Source: Corallococcus macrosporus (GTDB lineage: Bacteria; Myxococcota; Myxococcia; Myxococcales; Myxococcaceae). Taken from it: a stretch of DNA of 64,000 nt. Where the stretch lies: assembly GCF_017302985.1 (NCBI RefSeq), contig NZ_JAFIMU010000002.1, forward strand, positions 682,001 to 746,000. Reading direction: 5' to 3'. The first letter of the stretch is position 1; each line of letters opens with the position of its first letter. Of the stretch, positions 34,625 to 43,375 are shown one piece after another. Made by a program: the position numbers and the translations under genes. The notes beneath the pieces are model-generated. The model saw nothing but the letters and a program-made list of their open reading frames with translations. It had not been told where the DNA came from and searched no databases.

Positions 34625-35623
34625 GTGTCGGGACCGGGCAGGAAGTCGAAACACTCGAAGCGCGGCATGGTCGCGGGGGCCCTCCTGGTCGCCGTCATCG
34701 CCAGCGGCATCCTCTGGCTGCGGAGGCCGGCCCCGGAACCGCCGCCACGCTTCACCGGCTACGTCGTCAGCGACAACGTCTACCTGTCCTCCCCGGTGGC
34801 GGGCATGGTGGCGTCCGTCGCGGTGGCACGCGGACAGCGCGTGGAGCCCGGCACGCCGCTGTTCCGCATGGAGCCCACGTCGATGACGGCACGCGCGGAT
34901 CAGGCGCGGGCGCAGGTGGGGCAGACGGAAGCCCAGCTCCTCGCGCGCCAGTCGGACGTGGCCCGTGCCCGTGCCTCGCTCGCCGCCGCGCAGGCGGAGG
35001 TGGAGCGCGCGGACGCGGAGCTGGCCCGCCTGGTCGCCGTGCAGAAGGCGATGGAGGGCGCAGTGACGCCCCAGCAGTTGGACCTGCTGCGCGCCACCGC
35101 GACCCGCGCCCATGCCCAGCGCGACGCGGCCCGCACGGACGTGGTGGCGGCGGGCGCGCAGCTGGAGGTCGTCCGCGCGCAGCTGGCCAGCGGCCGCGCG
35201 GGCGTCACCGCCGCGGAGCAGCAGGTCGTGGAGCTGGCGCCCGTGTCCCCCGTGGCGGGCCGCGTGGAGGACGTCCTCTTCCAGCAGGGCGAGTGGGCCA
35301 TGCCCAACGCCCCCGTCGTCAGCATCATCCCGGACGCGAAGCTGAAGGTGCGCTTCTACGTGCCGCAGGGGCGGGTGGCGTCCTTCCCTCCTGGCACCAC
35401 CGTGAACATCGCCTGCGACGGCTGCGACACCGGGATGACGGCGCGCGTGGACTACGTCGCCTCGCGCCCTGAATACACGCCGCCCATCATCTACAGCCTG
35501 GAGACGCGGCAGAAGCTGGTGTTCCTGGTGGAGGCCGTGCCCTCCGCGCCCACGCGCCTGTTGCCAGGACAGCCCATCGACGTGACGCCCCTCCAGCACG
35601 CGCCCGTGGAGGCGGACCGATGA
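34625..35623 (+). CDS. HlyD-family membrane-fusion protein
   Basis: 332 aa, GTG start with AGGAGG 5 nt upstream. One N-terminal membrane anchor (about 15-33), a first lipoyl half (GYVVSDNVYLSSPVAGMVASVAVARGQRVEPGTPLF), a long helical hairpin with Ala/Glu/Arg-rich heptads (about 85-200), a second lipoyl half (APVSPVAGRVEDVLFQQGEWA) and a beta-barrel. YbhG-like adaptor for an ABC-2-type exporter, bridging inner membrane and an outer-membrane channel not encoded here. Start codon of the ATPase gene overlaps its stop (ATGA). Confidence 0.88.
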   Translation: MSGPGRKSKHSKRGMVAGALLVAVIASGILWLRRPAPEPPPRFTGYVVSDNVYLSSPVAGMVASVAVARGQRVEPGTPLFRMEPTSMTARADQARAQVGQTEAQLLARQSDVARARASLAAAQAEVERADAELARLVAVQKAMEGAVTPQQLDLLRATATRAHAQRDAARTDVVAAGAQLEVVRAQLASGRAGVTAAEQQVVELAPVSPVAGRVEDVLFQQGEWAMPNAPVVSIIPDAKLKVRFYVPQGRVASFPPGTTVNIACDGCDTGMTARVDYVASRPEYTPPIIYSLETRQKLVFLVEAVPSAPTRLLPGQPIDVTPLQHAPVEADR

Positions 35624-36546
35624 ACGCGCGGGCCATCGACGTGCGCGGGCTCAACAAGTCCTTCGGCGACCGGCATGTCGTGCGGGACGTCTCCATCGCC
35701 GTGGACACCGGGCGCATCACCGGGTTCCTGGGGCCCAACGGCTCCGGCAAGACGACGACGCTGCGGCTGTTGTGCGGGCTGCTCACTCCGGACAGCGGCG
35801 AGGGCACCGTGCTGGGCATGGACTTCCGCGCCCGGGGCGACGCCATCAAGCGCCAGACGGGCTACATGACGCAGAAGTTCTCCCTCTACGAGGACATGAC
35901 GCTGGAGGAGAACCTCGCCTTCGTCGCGCGCGTCCACGGCCTGGAGCAGCGGCGCGAGCGGGTGGCGGACACGCTCCACCGGCTGGGCCTCTTCGACCGG
36001 CGGCGGCAGCTGGCGGGCGCGCTCTCCGGAGGCTGGAAGCAGCGCCTGGCCCTGGCCGCCGCGACGCTGCACTCGCCCCGGCTGCTGCTCCTGGACGAGC
36101 CCACCGCGGGCGTGGACCCCAAGGCCCGCCGCGAGTTCTGGGACGAAATCCACACGCTCGCCGCGGACGGCCTCACGGTGCTGGTGTCCACGCACTACAT
36201 GGACGAAGCCGAGCGCTGTCACGACATCGGCTACATCCTCTATGGGCGCCTCATCGCCCGGGGCACGGCGGACACGCTCATCCGCGACTCCGGGCTGGTG
36301 ACGTTCCTGGGCGAGGGCCCGGGCATCGACCGCGCGGCGCACCTGCTGGCCCGGGCGGACGGCGTGCTCAGCGCCTCCGCGTTCGGCGCCGCCGTGCACG
36401 TCAGCGGGCTGAAGCGGGAGGCCCTGGAGGCCGCGCTCGCTCCGTGGCGCAAGGAGCCCTTCCGGTGGAGCGAGGTGACGCCCTCCCTGGAGGACGTCTT
36501 CATCCAGCTCATGGGTCGCGAGCGCGACGAACGGTACACGTCATGA
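35620..36546 (+). CDS. ABC exporter ATPase (YbhF/DrrA-like)
   Basis: 308 aa. Walker A GPNGSGKTT (38-46), Q-loop YMTQKFSLYEDMTL, signature ALSGGWKQRLALA, a Trp in place of the usual Gln after SGG, Walker B LLLLDEPTAGVDP, H-loop VSTHYMDEAERC. A C-terminal 60-residue extension (LEDVFIQLMGRE) is typical of this DrrA/YbhF group. Partner permease follows with a 4-nt overlap. Efflux substrate unknown: hydrophobic drugs or lipids are candidates. Confidence 0.92.
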   Translation: MNARAIDVRGLNKSFGDRHVVRDVSIAVDTGRITGFLGPNGSGKTTTLRLLCGLLTPDSGEGTVLGMDFRARGDAIKRQTGYMTQKFSLYEDMTLEENLAFVARVHGLEQRRERVADTLHRLGLFDRRRQLAGALSGGWKQRLALAAATLHSPRLLLLDEPTAGVDPKARREFWDEIHTLAADGLTVLVSTHYMDEAERCHDIGYILYGRLIARGTADTLIRDSGLVTFLGEGPGIDRAAHLLARADGVLSASAFGAAVHVSGLKREALEAALAPWRKEPFRWSEVTPSLEDVFIQLMGRERDERYTS

Positions 36547-37679
36547 CGGGCCCGCTTCCGCGCATCCTGGCCGTGCTGCTCAAGGAGTTCACGCAGCTGC
36601 GGCGCGACCGCATCACGTACGCGATGATCCTCGTCATGCCGGTGATGCAGCTGCTCATCTTCGGCTACGCCATCAACATGGACCCCAAGCACCTGCCCGC
36701 CGCGGTGCTGTCCCACGACACCAGCACCCTGGCGGACTCCGTCGTGTCCGCGCTGGAGCGCACGGGCTACGTGGACGTGCGCTACCTGCCGCGCTCCGAC
36801 GAGGAGCTGGATCAGCTCATCCGCCGGGGACAGGTCATGCTGGGCATCACCATCCCGCCGGACTTCACCCGGCGCGTGCTCAAGGGGGAGCGCGCGCAGA
36901 TCCTCGCGGAGGCGGACGCGTCCGACCCGCAGGCCGCCGCGGGGGCGCTGGCCGCGGTGAGCGTGCTGCCCGCGGAGGCGCTCCGGAACGAACGGTTGGG
37001 GCTGGGGCCGCCCCGGTCCACCGCGCCCGCGTTCGAGGTGGTGGTGCACCGGCGCTACAACCCGGAGAGCCGCTCGCCGTTCCACATCGTGCCGGGCCTC
37101 TTGGGCATCATCCTGTCCATGACGCTGGTGATGATGACCGCCATGGCCGTCACCCGCGAGCGCGAGCGCGGCACCATGGAGACGCTCCTGTCCACGCCCG
37201 CCACACCCGCGGAGATCATGGTGGGCAAGCTCACGCCGTACGTCGTCGTGGGCCTGGTGCAGACCGTCGTCGTGCTGGGCATGGCGCGGGGGTTGTTCTC
37301 GGTGCCCATGGCGCGCACGCCCGCGGGATGGCTGGCATTGGCGTGCGGCATCGTGCTGTTCATCGTGGGCAACCTGTCGCTGGGCTACCTCATCTCCACC
37401 GTGGCGCGCAGCCAGTTGCAGGCGATGCAGATGTCCATGTTCTACATGCTGCCGTCCATCTTCCTCTCCGGCTTCGCGTTCCCCTTCCTGGGGCTGCCGC
37501 CGTGGGCGCGGGTGCTGGGCGAAATCATCCCGGTGACGCACTTCCTGCGCATCGTCCGGGGCGCGCTGCTCAAGGACCAGGTGCTCGCGGACATGGGGAA
37601 CGACCTGCTCGCGCTGGGGCTGTTCGTGCTCGCGGTGGCGGGCGCGGCGCTCGCGCGTTCACGCACCACCCTGGATTGA
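36543..37679 (+). CDS. ABC-2-type permease (YbhS/YhhJ-like)
   Basis: 378 aa. N-terminal membrane helix (LVMPVMQLLIFGYAINMD) followed by a periplasmic domain of about 140 residues, then five helices at about 185-375 (LLGIILSMTLVMMTAMAV, PYVVVGLVQTVVVLGMARG, YMLPSIFLSGFAFPFLGLP). The conserved RERERGTMETLLSTPATP loop between helices marks the ABC-2 family. The true start is ATG 36543, inside the ATPase stop. Last gene of the HlyD-ABC operon; the following 153 bp are non-coding. Confidence 0.9.
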   Translation: MTGPLPRILAVLLKEFTQLRRDRITYAMILVMPVMQLLIFGYAINMDPKHLPAAVLSHDTSTLADSVVSALERTGYVDVRYLPRSDEELDQLIRRGQVMLGITIPPDFTRRVLKGERAQILAEADASDPQAAAGALAAVSVLPAEALRNERLGLGPPRSTAPAFEVVVHRRYNPESRSPFHIVPGLLGIILSMTLVMMTAMAVTRERERGTMETLLSTPATPAEIMVGKLTPYVVVGLVQTVVVLGMARGLFSVPMARTPAGWLALACGIVLFIVGNLSLGYLISTVARSQLQAMQMSMFYMLPSIFLSGFAFPFLGLPPWARVLGEIIPVTHFLRIVRGALLKDQVLADMGNDLLALGLFVLAVAGAALARSRTTLD

Positions 37680-37832
37680 CGCCCCACGTCGAACATGACG
37701 CATGCCGCGAAAGTGAAGGTGCGGGGGCCCCCGGCGATCCAATCGGACCGCTGATTGCAACCTTCTCCGCACTGGAGCCACGCCCCACGTGGTTTCGCGG
37801 GTTTCACGCCCGCGTCCGGTCTGGAGATGCCC

Positions 37833-39911
37833 ATGTCCCGTGACAACTCCTTCGCGGCAGGTGCGGTGCGGACTTCGCGCCTGACCCTCTCACTCGCGCT
37901 GCTGGTCGTGGCGGCCTTCACTGCCGGCTGTGGCGACGACGAGTGCGTTCCCCGGACCTGCGAGTCGCAGGGCTTCAACTGTGGCGAGGCGACGGATGGC
38001 TGTGGCCAGCCGCTCGAATGCGGCACCTGCTCGGGGGCCTCCTCCTGTGGCGGCGGTGGCCAGGCGAATGTCTGTGGATGCACCGCGCAGAAGAAGGAAT
38101 GCAGCGCCGGAGCCGAGTGCGGCACCGAACCGGATGAGTGCGGTGGCACCATCAGCTGCGGAACCTGCACGGCGCCGGAGGTGTGCGGCGGGCGCGGCGT
38201 GGAGAAGACCTGCGGCATCCCCGCCGCCAACCGCGAGTGCAGCGACGGCTGGTGCTGGGAGTACCCGCTGCCCCACGGCTACAGCTTCAAGGGCGCGCAC
38301 TTCCGCGCCCCCGATGACGGCTGGGCGGTGGGCGAGGACGGCTTCATCCAGCACTGGGACGGAACGCGGTGGACGCGCGTGGCCAGCGGCACGCTGGCGC
38401 CGCTGCGCGACGTGTATGCCGTCACGCCGACGGACGTGTGGACGGTGGGCACGGGCGGCACCCTGCTGCACTCCACGACGGGCGGGGCCTTCTCCTCCGT
38501 GAGCTCCGGGACGACGCGCGACCTGCGGTCCGTGTGGGCCACCGGCCCGAGCGACGTCTGGGCCGTGGGCGCGGGCGGCACCGTGCGGCGCGACAAGGGC
38601 AGCGGCTTCCAGGGCGTGGACGTGTCCACGACGAAGGACCTCGACGGCGTGTGGGCCAGCGGGCCTTCGGATGTCTGGATGGTGGGACAGGCCGGCACGC
38701 TGCGCCGGTACGACGGCAACGCGGTCTCCAGCATCGACGCGGGCACGACGGACATCGACTTCCACGAGGTGACGGGCACCGGCCCGAACGACGTCTGGAC
38801 CGTCGCCTCCGACGACCCGTGCATCTTCTGCGACGACTTCGGTCAGGTGTTCCGCACCACGCCCGCGGGCGTCGAGCAGTCGCTGCGCTCGTCGGATCAG
38901 CTGTTCTCCGTGTACGCCGCGTCACCCTCGCTGGTGCTGACGGGCGGAGAGGACTTCGGCTACGTCTGGAACGGCACGAAGTGGACGGACACGGACGAGG
39001 ACGCCGTGGGCGCCCTCGCCGGCAGCGGGCCTGACGACGTGTGGTCCTTCGGTCCGGGCGGACAGGTGCAGAAGTGGACCGGGCAGGCGTGGACCCGCAA
39101 GGCGCCGCTGCGCACGCTGGGCGCGGCGCGGGCCGTCCATGGCACGGGGCCCTCGGACGTGTGGGTGGTGGCGGACACGGGCCGCGTGCTGCACTGGAAC
39201 GGTGGCGGCTGGCTGGAGCCCGCGCTGGCGTCCTTCACCTCCGACAACGTGTCGGGCGTGTACGCGGCCTCCCCGACGGCGGTCTGGGTGACGACGTCGT
39301 TCTTCCGCCGCATCCTCCGGTTCGACGGGACTCGCTTCAACGAGGAGTTCAATTCGGAATCGCTGGAGCTGTACGCCATCCACGGCGCGTCGGCGACGGA
39401 CATCTGGGTGGTGGGCAAGGGCGGCGAGGCCATCCACTCCGACGGCACCACCTGGACGCGGATGCCCACGGGGGCCAGCGCGGCGCTCAACGCCGTCTGG
39501 GTGCAGGGACCCTCGCTGGCCATCGCGGTGGGCGACGCCGGCACCATCATGCGCTGGGACGGCGCCGCCTGGACCGCCCTGGACTCCGGCGTGAAGGTGT
39601 CGCTGAAGGCCGTGTGGGGCAGCAGCCCGACGGACATCTGGGCCGCCGGCGAGGGGGGCACACTGCTGCGCTACAACGGCACGCTCTGGCTGCCCGTGGT
39701 CAGCGGCACGTCGTCCCAGCTCAACGGGCTGTTTGGCCGCTCCGCCACCGAGGTCTGGGCGGTGGGCGACAACGGCACGCTGCTGCGCTTCGACAACGGC
39801 AAGTGGACCGCGGAGACCACCGGCACCCGCCGCGTCCTGCGGGGCGTGTGGGCGCCTTCGTCCTCGGAGCTGTGGATGGTGGGGGACACGGCGGTCCTGC
39901 ACAAACCCTGA
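37833..39911 (+). CDS. Lipoprotein with Cys-rich repeats and beta-propeller
   Basis: 692 aa. Signal peptide ending at Cys35 (FTAGC). Residues about 40-135 hold three Cys-rich units (CESQGFNCGEATDGCGQ..., CGTCSGASSCGG, ECGTEPDECGG...) that would be disulfide-bonded. The rest has a repeated DVWxVGxGGT pattern roughly every 40-45 residues, the signature of a WD/sialidase-like propeller found often in myxobacterial secreted proteins. The ATG at 37833 has TGGAG 6 nt upstream; the open frame to 37755 would start with TTG. Function unknown, plausibly binding of polysaccharide or another surface. Confidence 0.78.
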   Translation: MSRDNSFAAGAVRTSRLTLSLALLVVAAFTAGCGDDECVPRTCESQGFNCGEATDGCGQPLECGTCSGASSCGGGGQANVCGCTAQKKECSAGAECGTEPDECGGTISCGTCTAPEVCGGRGVEKTCGIPAANRECSDGWCWEYPLPHGYSFKGAHFRAPDDGWAVGEDGFIQHWDGTRWTRVASGTLAPLRDVYAVTPTDVWTVGTGGTLLHSTTGGAFSSVSSGTTRDLRSVWATGPSDVWAVGAGGTVRRDKGSGFQGVDVSTTKDLDGVWASGPSDVWMVGQAGTLRRYDGNAVSSIDAGTTDIDFHEVTGTGPNDVWTVASDDPCIFCDDFGQVFRTTPAGVEQSLRSSDQLFSVYAASPSLVLTGGEDFGYVWNGTKWTDTDEDAVGALAGSGPDDVWSFGPGGQVQKWTGQAWTRKAPLRTLGAARAVHGTGPSDVWVVADTGRVLHWNGGGWLEPALASFTSDNVSGVYAASPTAVWVTTSFFRRILRFDGTRFNEEFNSESLELYAIHGASATDIWVVGKGGEAIHSDGTTWTRMPTGASAALNAVWVQGPSLAIAVGDAGTIMRWDGAAWTALDSGVKVSLKAVWGSSPTDIWAAGEGGTLLRYNGTLWLPVVSGTSSQLNGLFGRSATEVWAVGDNGTLLRFDNGKWTAETTGTRRVLRGVWAPSSSELWMVGDTAVLHKP

Positions 39912-39989
39912 CACCGGCCCTTCGCCCTGGCCTCCAGCGTGCTCCCGCCCTGTAGATTGGGGCGGGACACGTCTTGCCTGGGAGGGCGC

Positions 39990-41297
39990 ATGGGCTGCTG
40001 TCACTACCCCGCCGTGAAGGAAGGCTGCGACAGCGCCTTCACGGTGGACACCTCGCGCATCACCTTCGGTCCGGGCTGCCTGGCGGAAGTGGGCGACCGG
40101 GCGCGGGCGCTGGGGATGAAGCGGGTGGCGCTGTTCTCCGACGCGCGCGTGGCGCGGCTGCCCCACTTCCAGAAGGTGCGCCAGTCGCTGCTCGCCGCCG
40201 GGCTGGACGTCGTCGTCTTCACGGACGTGCACGTCGAGCCCACGGACCAGTCCTTCCTGGAGGCGGCACGCTTCGCCACGGAGGCCCGGCCGGACGGCTA
40301 CGTGTCCCTGGGCGGCGGCTCGGTCATCGACACCTGCAAGGCGGCGAACCTCTACGCCACGCACCCGGCGGACTTCCTCGCCTACGTGAACGCGCCGGTG
40401 GGGGAGGGCAGGGCGGTGCCCGGGCCCCTCCAGCCGCACATCGCCTGCCCCACCACGTCCGGGACGGGCAGCGAGGTGACGGGCATCACCATCTTCGACC
40501 TGCTGTCGCTGTCCGCGAAGACGGGCATCGCGTCACCCGCGCTGCGGCCCACCGAGGCGCTCATCGACCCGGACTGCACCGCGACCCTGCCCGCGGAGGT
40601 CGTCGCGGCCAGCGGGCTGGACGTGCTGTCGCACGCGCTGGAGTCCTATACGGCGCGGCCCTTCGTCCACCGTCCCGCCCCCGCGCGCCCCAGCCTCCGG
40701 CCGATGAGCCAGGGCGCCAACCCGTGGAGCGACCTGGGCTGCCGCGAGGCCCTGCGCCTGATGGGCCTGTACCTGGAGCGCGGCGTGAAGGACGCCGGGG
40801 ACACGGAGGCCCGCGAGCAGCTCATGTGGGCCGCCACGCTCGCGGGCATCGCGTTCGGCAACGCGGGCGTGCACGCGCCGCACGGCATGGCCTACGCGGT
40901 GGCGGGGCGGGTGCGCGACTTCCGGCCGTCCGGCTATCCGCAGGACGAGCCGCTGGTGCCGCACGGCATGGCCGTCATCGTCAACGCCCCGGCGGTGTTC
41001 CGCTACACGGCCGCCGCGCACCCCGAGCGCCACCTGGAGGCCGCGGGCTTCCTGGGCGCGGACGTGCGCGGCGCGGACAGCCGGGACGCGGGCGAGGTGC
41101 TCGCGGGCCGCGTCGTCCAGCTCATGCGGGCGGTGGGCGTGCCCAACGGCCTGGAGGGCGTGGGCTATACCGACGCGGACGTGGATGCCCTCACGGAGGG
41201 CGCCTTCCCGCAGCAGCGACTGCTCCAGAACGCGCCCCGGGAGATGACCCGGCCCGTGCTCACGGAGCTGTTCCGCCAGGCGCTGCGCTACTGGTAA
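39990..41297 (+). CDS. Iron-containing alcohol dehydrogenase, HOT/ADHFE1-like
   Basis: 435 aa. Family landmarks: [74 protein letters not shown], and [13 protein letters not shown] plus VPHGMAV for the metal ligands (Asp/His/His/His). The size and FxxEISC-like N-terminus are closest to hydroxyacid-oxoacid transhydrogenases, which interconvert 4-hydroxybutyrate and 2-oxoglutarate; a simple alcohol dehydrogenase is the alternative. ATG 39990 has GGAGGG 4 nt upstream. The thioesterase gene follows by 29 nt. Confidence 0.85.
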   Translation: MGCCHYPAVKEGCDSAFTVDTSRITFGPGCLAEVGDRARALGMKRVALFSDARVARLPHFQKVRQSLLAAGLDVVVFTDVHVEPTDQSFLEAARFATEARPDGYVSLGGGSVIDTCKAANLYATHPADFLAYVNAPVGEGRAVPGPLQPHIACPTTSGTGSEVTGITIFDLLSLSAKTGIASPALRPTEALIDPDCTATLPAEVVAASGLDVLSHALESYTARPFVHRPAPARPSLRPMSQGANPWSDLGCREALRLMGLYLERGVKDAGDTEAREQLMWAATLAGIAFGNAGVHAPHGMAYAVAGRVRDFRPSGYPQDEPLVPHGMAVIVNAPAVFRYTAAAHPERHLEAAGFLGADVRGADSRDAGEVLAGRVVQLMRAVGVPNGLEGVGYTDADVDALTEGAFPQQRLLQNAPREMTRPVLTELFRQALRYW

Positions 41298-41326
41298 CCC
41301 GAACCCGCACCGACAAGGACCCTCCC

Positions 41327-41773
41327 GTGTCCGACGCAGAGACGGCCGACCGCTACCGCTACTTCCTGCCCATCACCACGCGGTGGATGGACAACGACGT
41401 GTACGGCCACATCAACAACGTCACGTACTACAGCTACTTCGACACCGTCGCGAACCACTACCTCGTCCACGAGGGCGGCCTGGACATCCACACGGGCTCG
41501 GTCATCGGGCTGGTGGTGGAGTCGAAGTGCGCCTACCGCGCGCCGCTCGCGTACCCGGACCCCCTGCGGGCGGGCCTGCGCGTGGACAAGCTGGGCCAGC
41601 GCTCGGTCACCTACGGCATCGCCATCTTCAAGGAGGGGGACGAGCAGGCGGCGGCGCACGGCCACTTCGTGCACGTCTTCGTGGACCGCCAGACGCGAAA
41701 GGCCGTGGCCATGCCCGAGCGGCTGCGTGAAGCCCTGGCCCGTCTGGTCCTGACGCCACGCGAGCAGGCCTGA
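41327..41773 (+). CDS. Hotdog-fold acyl-CoA thioesterase
   Basis: 148 aa, GTG start with AAGGA 7 nt upstream. The FCoT/4-hydroxybenzoyl-CoA type signature WMDNDVYGHINNVTYYSYFD at about 20-39 has the catalytic Asp of the DNDVYGHINN motif. Probably hydrolyses short or medium acyl-CoA. Adjacent to the dehydrogenase, so a 4-hydroxybutyryl-type substrate is conceivable, not shown. Confidence 0.88.
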   Translation: MSDAETADRYRYFLPITTRWMDNDVYGHINNVTYYSYFDTVANHYLVHEGGLDIHTGSVIGLVVESKCAYRAPLAYPDPLRAGLRVDKLGQRSVTYGIAIFKEGDEQAAAHGHFVHVFVDRQTRKAVAMPERLREALARLVLTPREQA

Positions 41774-41891
41774 GCGCGAGGCACCGCAAGGGTTCCCGGG
41801 CGACCGGGGAGCCCCTGCCGTTCCGCGTGCCGATTCCGGCTTGCCGTCATCCCCATCGTCTTCTTGAACCCTTTCAAGAAGGAGATGGGTG

Positions 41892-43043
41892 ATGTGTTGC
41901 AACTCCAGACTCTGGCATTCCCACCACTGCATCCTGCCGCCGTACGTGAACCGCAGGATCGCGCAGAACGGCTCCCCGCAGCAGCGCACCCGGGCCCTGC
42001 GGACCCTGTCCGTTGACACCACCTTGCGCGCCATCCGCCTCTCGAGCAGTGGCGCGCCCCAGGCAGCGAAGCGCATGATCCCCGGCCCCATGGTCGTGGA
42101 GAGCCAGAAGCTCCGCACCATCTACGACGTGAAGAACTCCGAGGCCCTTCCGGGAATGGTGGTCCGCAAGGAGGGGGATGAGGACACCGGCGACGCGGCA
42201 TGCGACGAGGCCTACGTCGGCCTGGGCGGCACCTACGACCTCTACTGGGAGGTCTTCGGGCGCAACTCCATTGACGGCAATGGCATGCCGCTGAACGCGC
42301 ACGTCCACTATGGCAGCGGCTACGACAATGCCTTCTGGGACGGCGAGCGCATGGTGTTCGGCGACGGCGACGGCGATCTGTTCAACCGCTTCACCATCTC
42401 GGTGGACGTCATCGGGCACGAGCTGGCCCACGGCGTGACGGAGCACGAGGGCCCTCTTGCCTACTTCTCCCAGGCGGGCGCGCTCAACGAGCACCTGTCC
42501 GACGTCTTCGGCTCATTGGTGAAGCAGCGCCTGTTGAACCAGACGGCGGAGCAGGCCGACTGGCTCATTGGCGCGGGGCTCCTCACGGACCGCGTCCAGG
42601 GCAAGGCCCTGCGCTCCATGAAGGACCCTGGCACCGCGTTCGATGATCCGGTGCTCGGCAAGGACCCGCAGCCGGCCCACATGAAGGACTTCGTGAACAC
42701 GTGGGAGGACAACGGCGGCGTGCACATCAACTCCGGCATCCCCAACAAGGTCTTCTGCATCGCGGCCACCAATCTGAAGGGCTTCGCGTGGGAGAAGGCC
42801 GGCCTCATCTGGCTGGAGACGCTGCGCGACTCCCGGCTGAAGCCCAACGCCTCGTTCCTCTCGTTCGCCCGGCTCACCGTGACGGCGGCCGTCCGGCTCT
42901 ACGGCAGCGGCGACGAGGAGCAGATCGTGCGCGACGCCTGGAACCAGGTGGGCATCAAGGTCTCCAAGGAGCGGGCAGGCCAGCCAGCCTGGACGCCGCA
43001 GATGCAGAAGCAGGCCGCGCAGCCGGCCCAGCGCAAGCACTAG
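41892..43043 (+). CDS. Protealysin-like M4 metallopeptidase
   Basis: 383 aa, no signal peptide. The N-terminus has CCN...HSHHCILPPYVNRRIA, the short propeptide of protealysins rather than the long FTP/PepSY propeptide of secreted thermolysins. Zinc site HELAH at 176-180, third ligand Glu200 in GALNEHLSD, active-site His278 in DNGGVHINSGIPNKVF. Probably an intracellular or non-classically released protease. ATG 41892 has AAGGAG 8 nt upstream. The emfourin-like inhibitor gene follows by 14 nt. Confidence 0.92.
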   Translation: MCCNSRLWHSHHCILPPYVNRRIAQNGSPQQRTRALRTLSVDTTLRAIRLSSSGAPQAAKRMIPGPMVVESQKLRTIYDVKNSEALPGMVVRKEGDEDTGDAACDEAYVGLGGTYDLYWEVFGRNSIDGNGMPLNAHVHYGSGYDNAFWDGERMVFGDGDGDLFNRFTISVDVIGHELAHGVTEHEGPLAYFSQAGALNEHLSDVFGSLVKQRLLNQTAEQADWLIGAGLLTDRVQGKALRSMKDPGTAFDDPVLGKDPQPAHMKDFVNTWEDNGGVHINSGIPNKVFCIAATNLKGFAWEKAGLIWLETLRDSRLKPNASFLSFARLTVTAAVRLYGSGDEEQIVRDAWNQVGIKVSKERAGQPAWTPQMQKQAAQPAQRKH

Positions 43044-43057
43044 GGCGGGAGCCGGGA

Positions 43058-43375
43058 ATGCGAATCGAGCTCAAGCGGGAAGGGGGCATCGCCTTCTTCC
43101 CGGGCCTCGCCAGGCCCCGCACGGTGGACCTCGCGGCCCTGCCTCCCGCCACGGCGGAGGCACTCCAGCGGGAGGTGCGGGAGGCCCGCTTCTTCGAGCA
43201 GCCCGCCGTCGTGGGGGGCAGCCCCACCGCGGGCGCGGACCGGACGCGCTACACCGTCACCATCGAGGACGACGGGGGACGGCGGCACTCGGTCCAGTTG
43301 CTGGAGCCGGTGAAGGAGCCGCACCTGCGCTCCCTGCTGGACCTCATCCAGCAGGCCGCGCGGGGCAGCGCCTAG
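43058..43375 (+). CDS. Emfourin-like protealysin inhibitor
   Basis: 105 aa. Its sequence (MRIELKREGGIAFFPG at the start, RYTVTIEDDGGRRHSVQLLEP near the end) matches the emfourin family, slow-tight inhibitors always encoded downstream of protealysin-like enzymes. 14 nt after the protease, so one transcript. The inhibitor would hold the protease inactive in the cytoplasm. It overlaps the 3' end of the RTX/M91 gene, convergent by 4 nt. Confidence 0.9.
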   Translation: MRIELKREGGIAFFPGLARPRTVDLAALPPATAEALQREVREARFFEQPAVVGGSPTAGADRTRYTVTIEDDGGRRHSVQLLEPVKEPHLRSLLDLIQQAARGSA

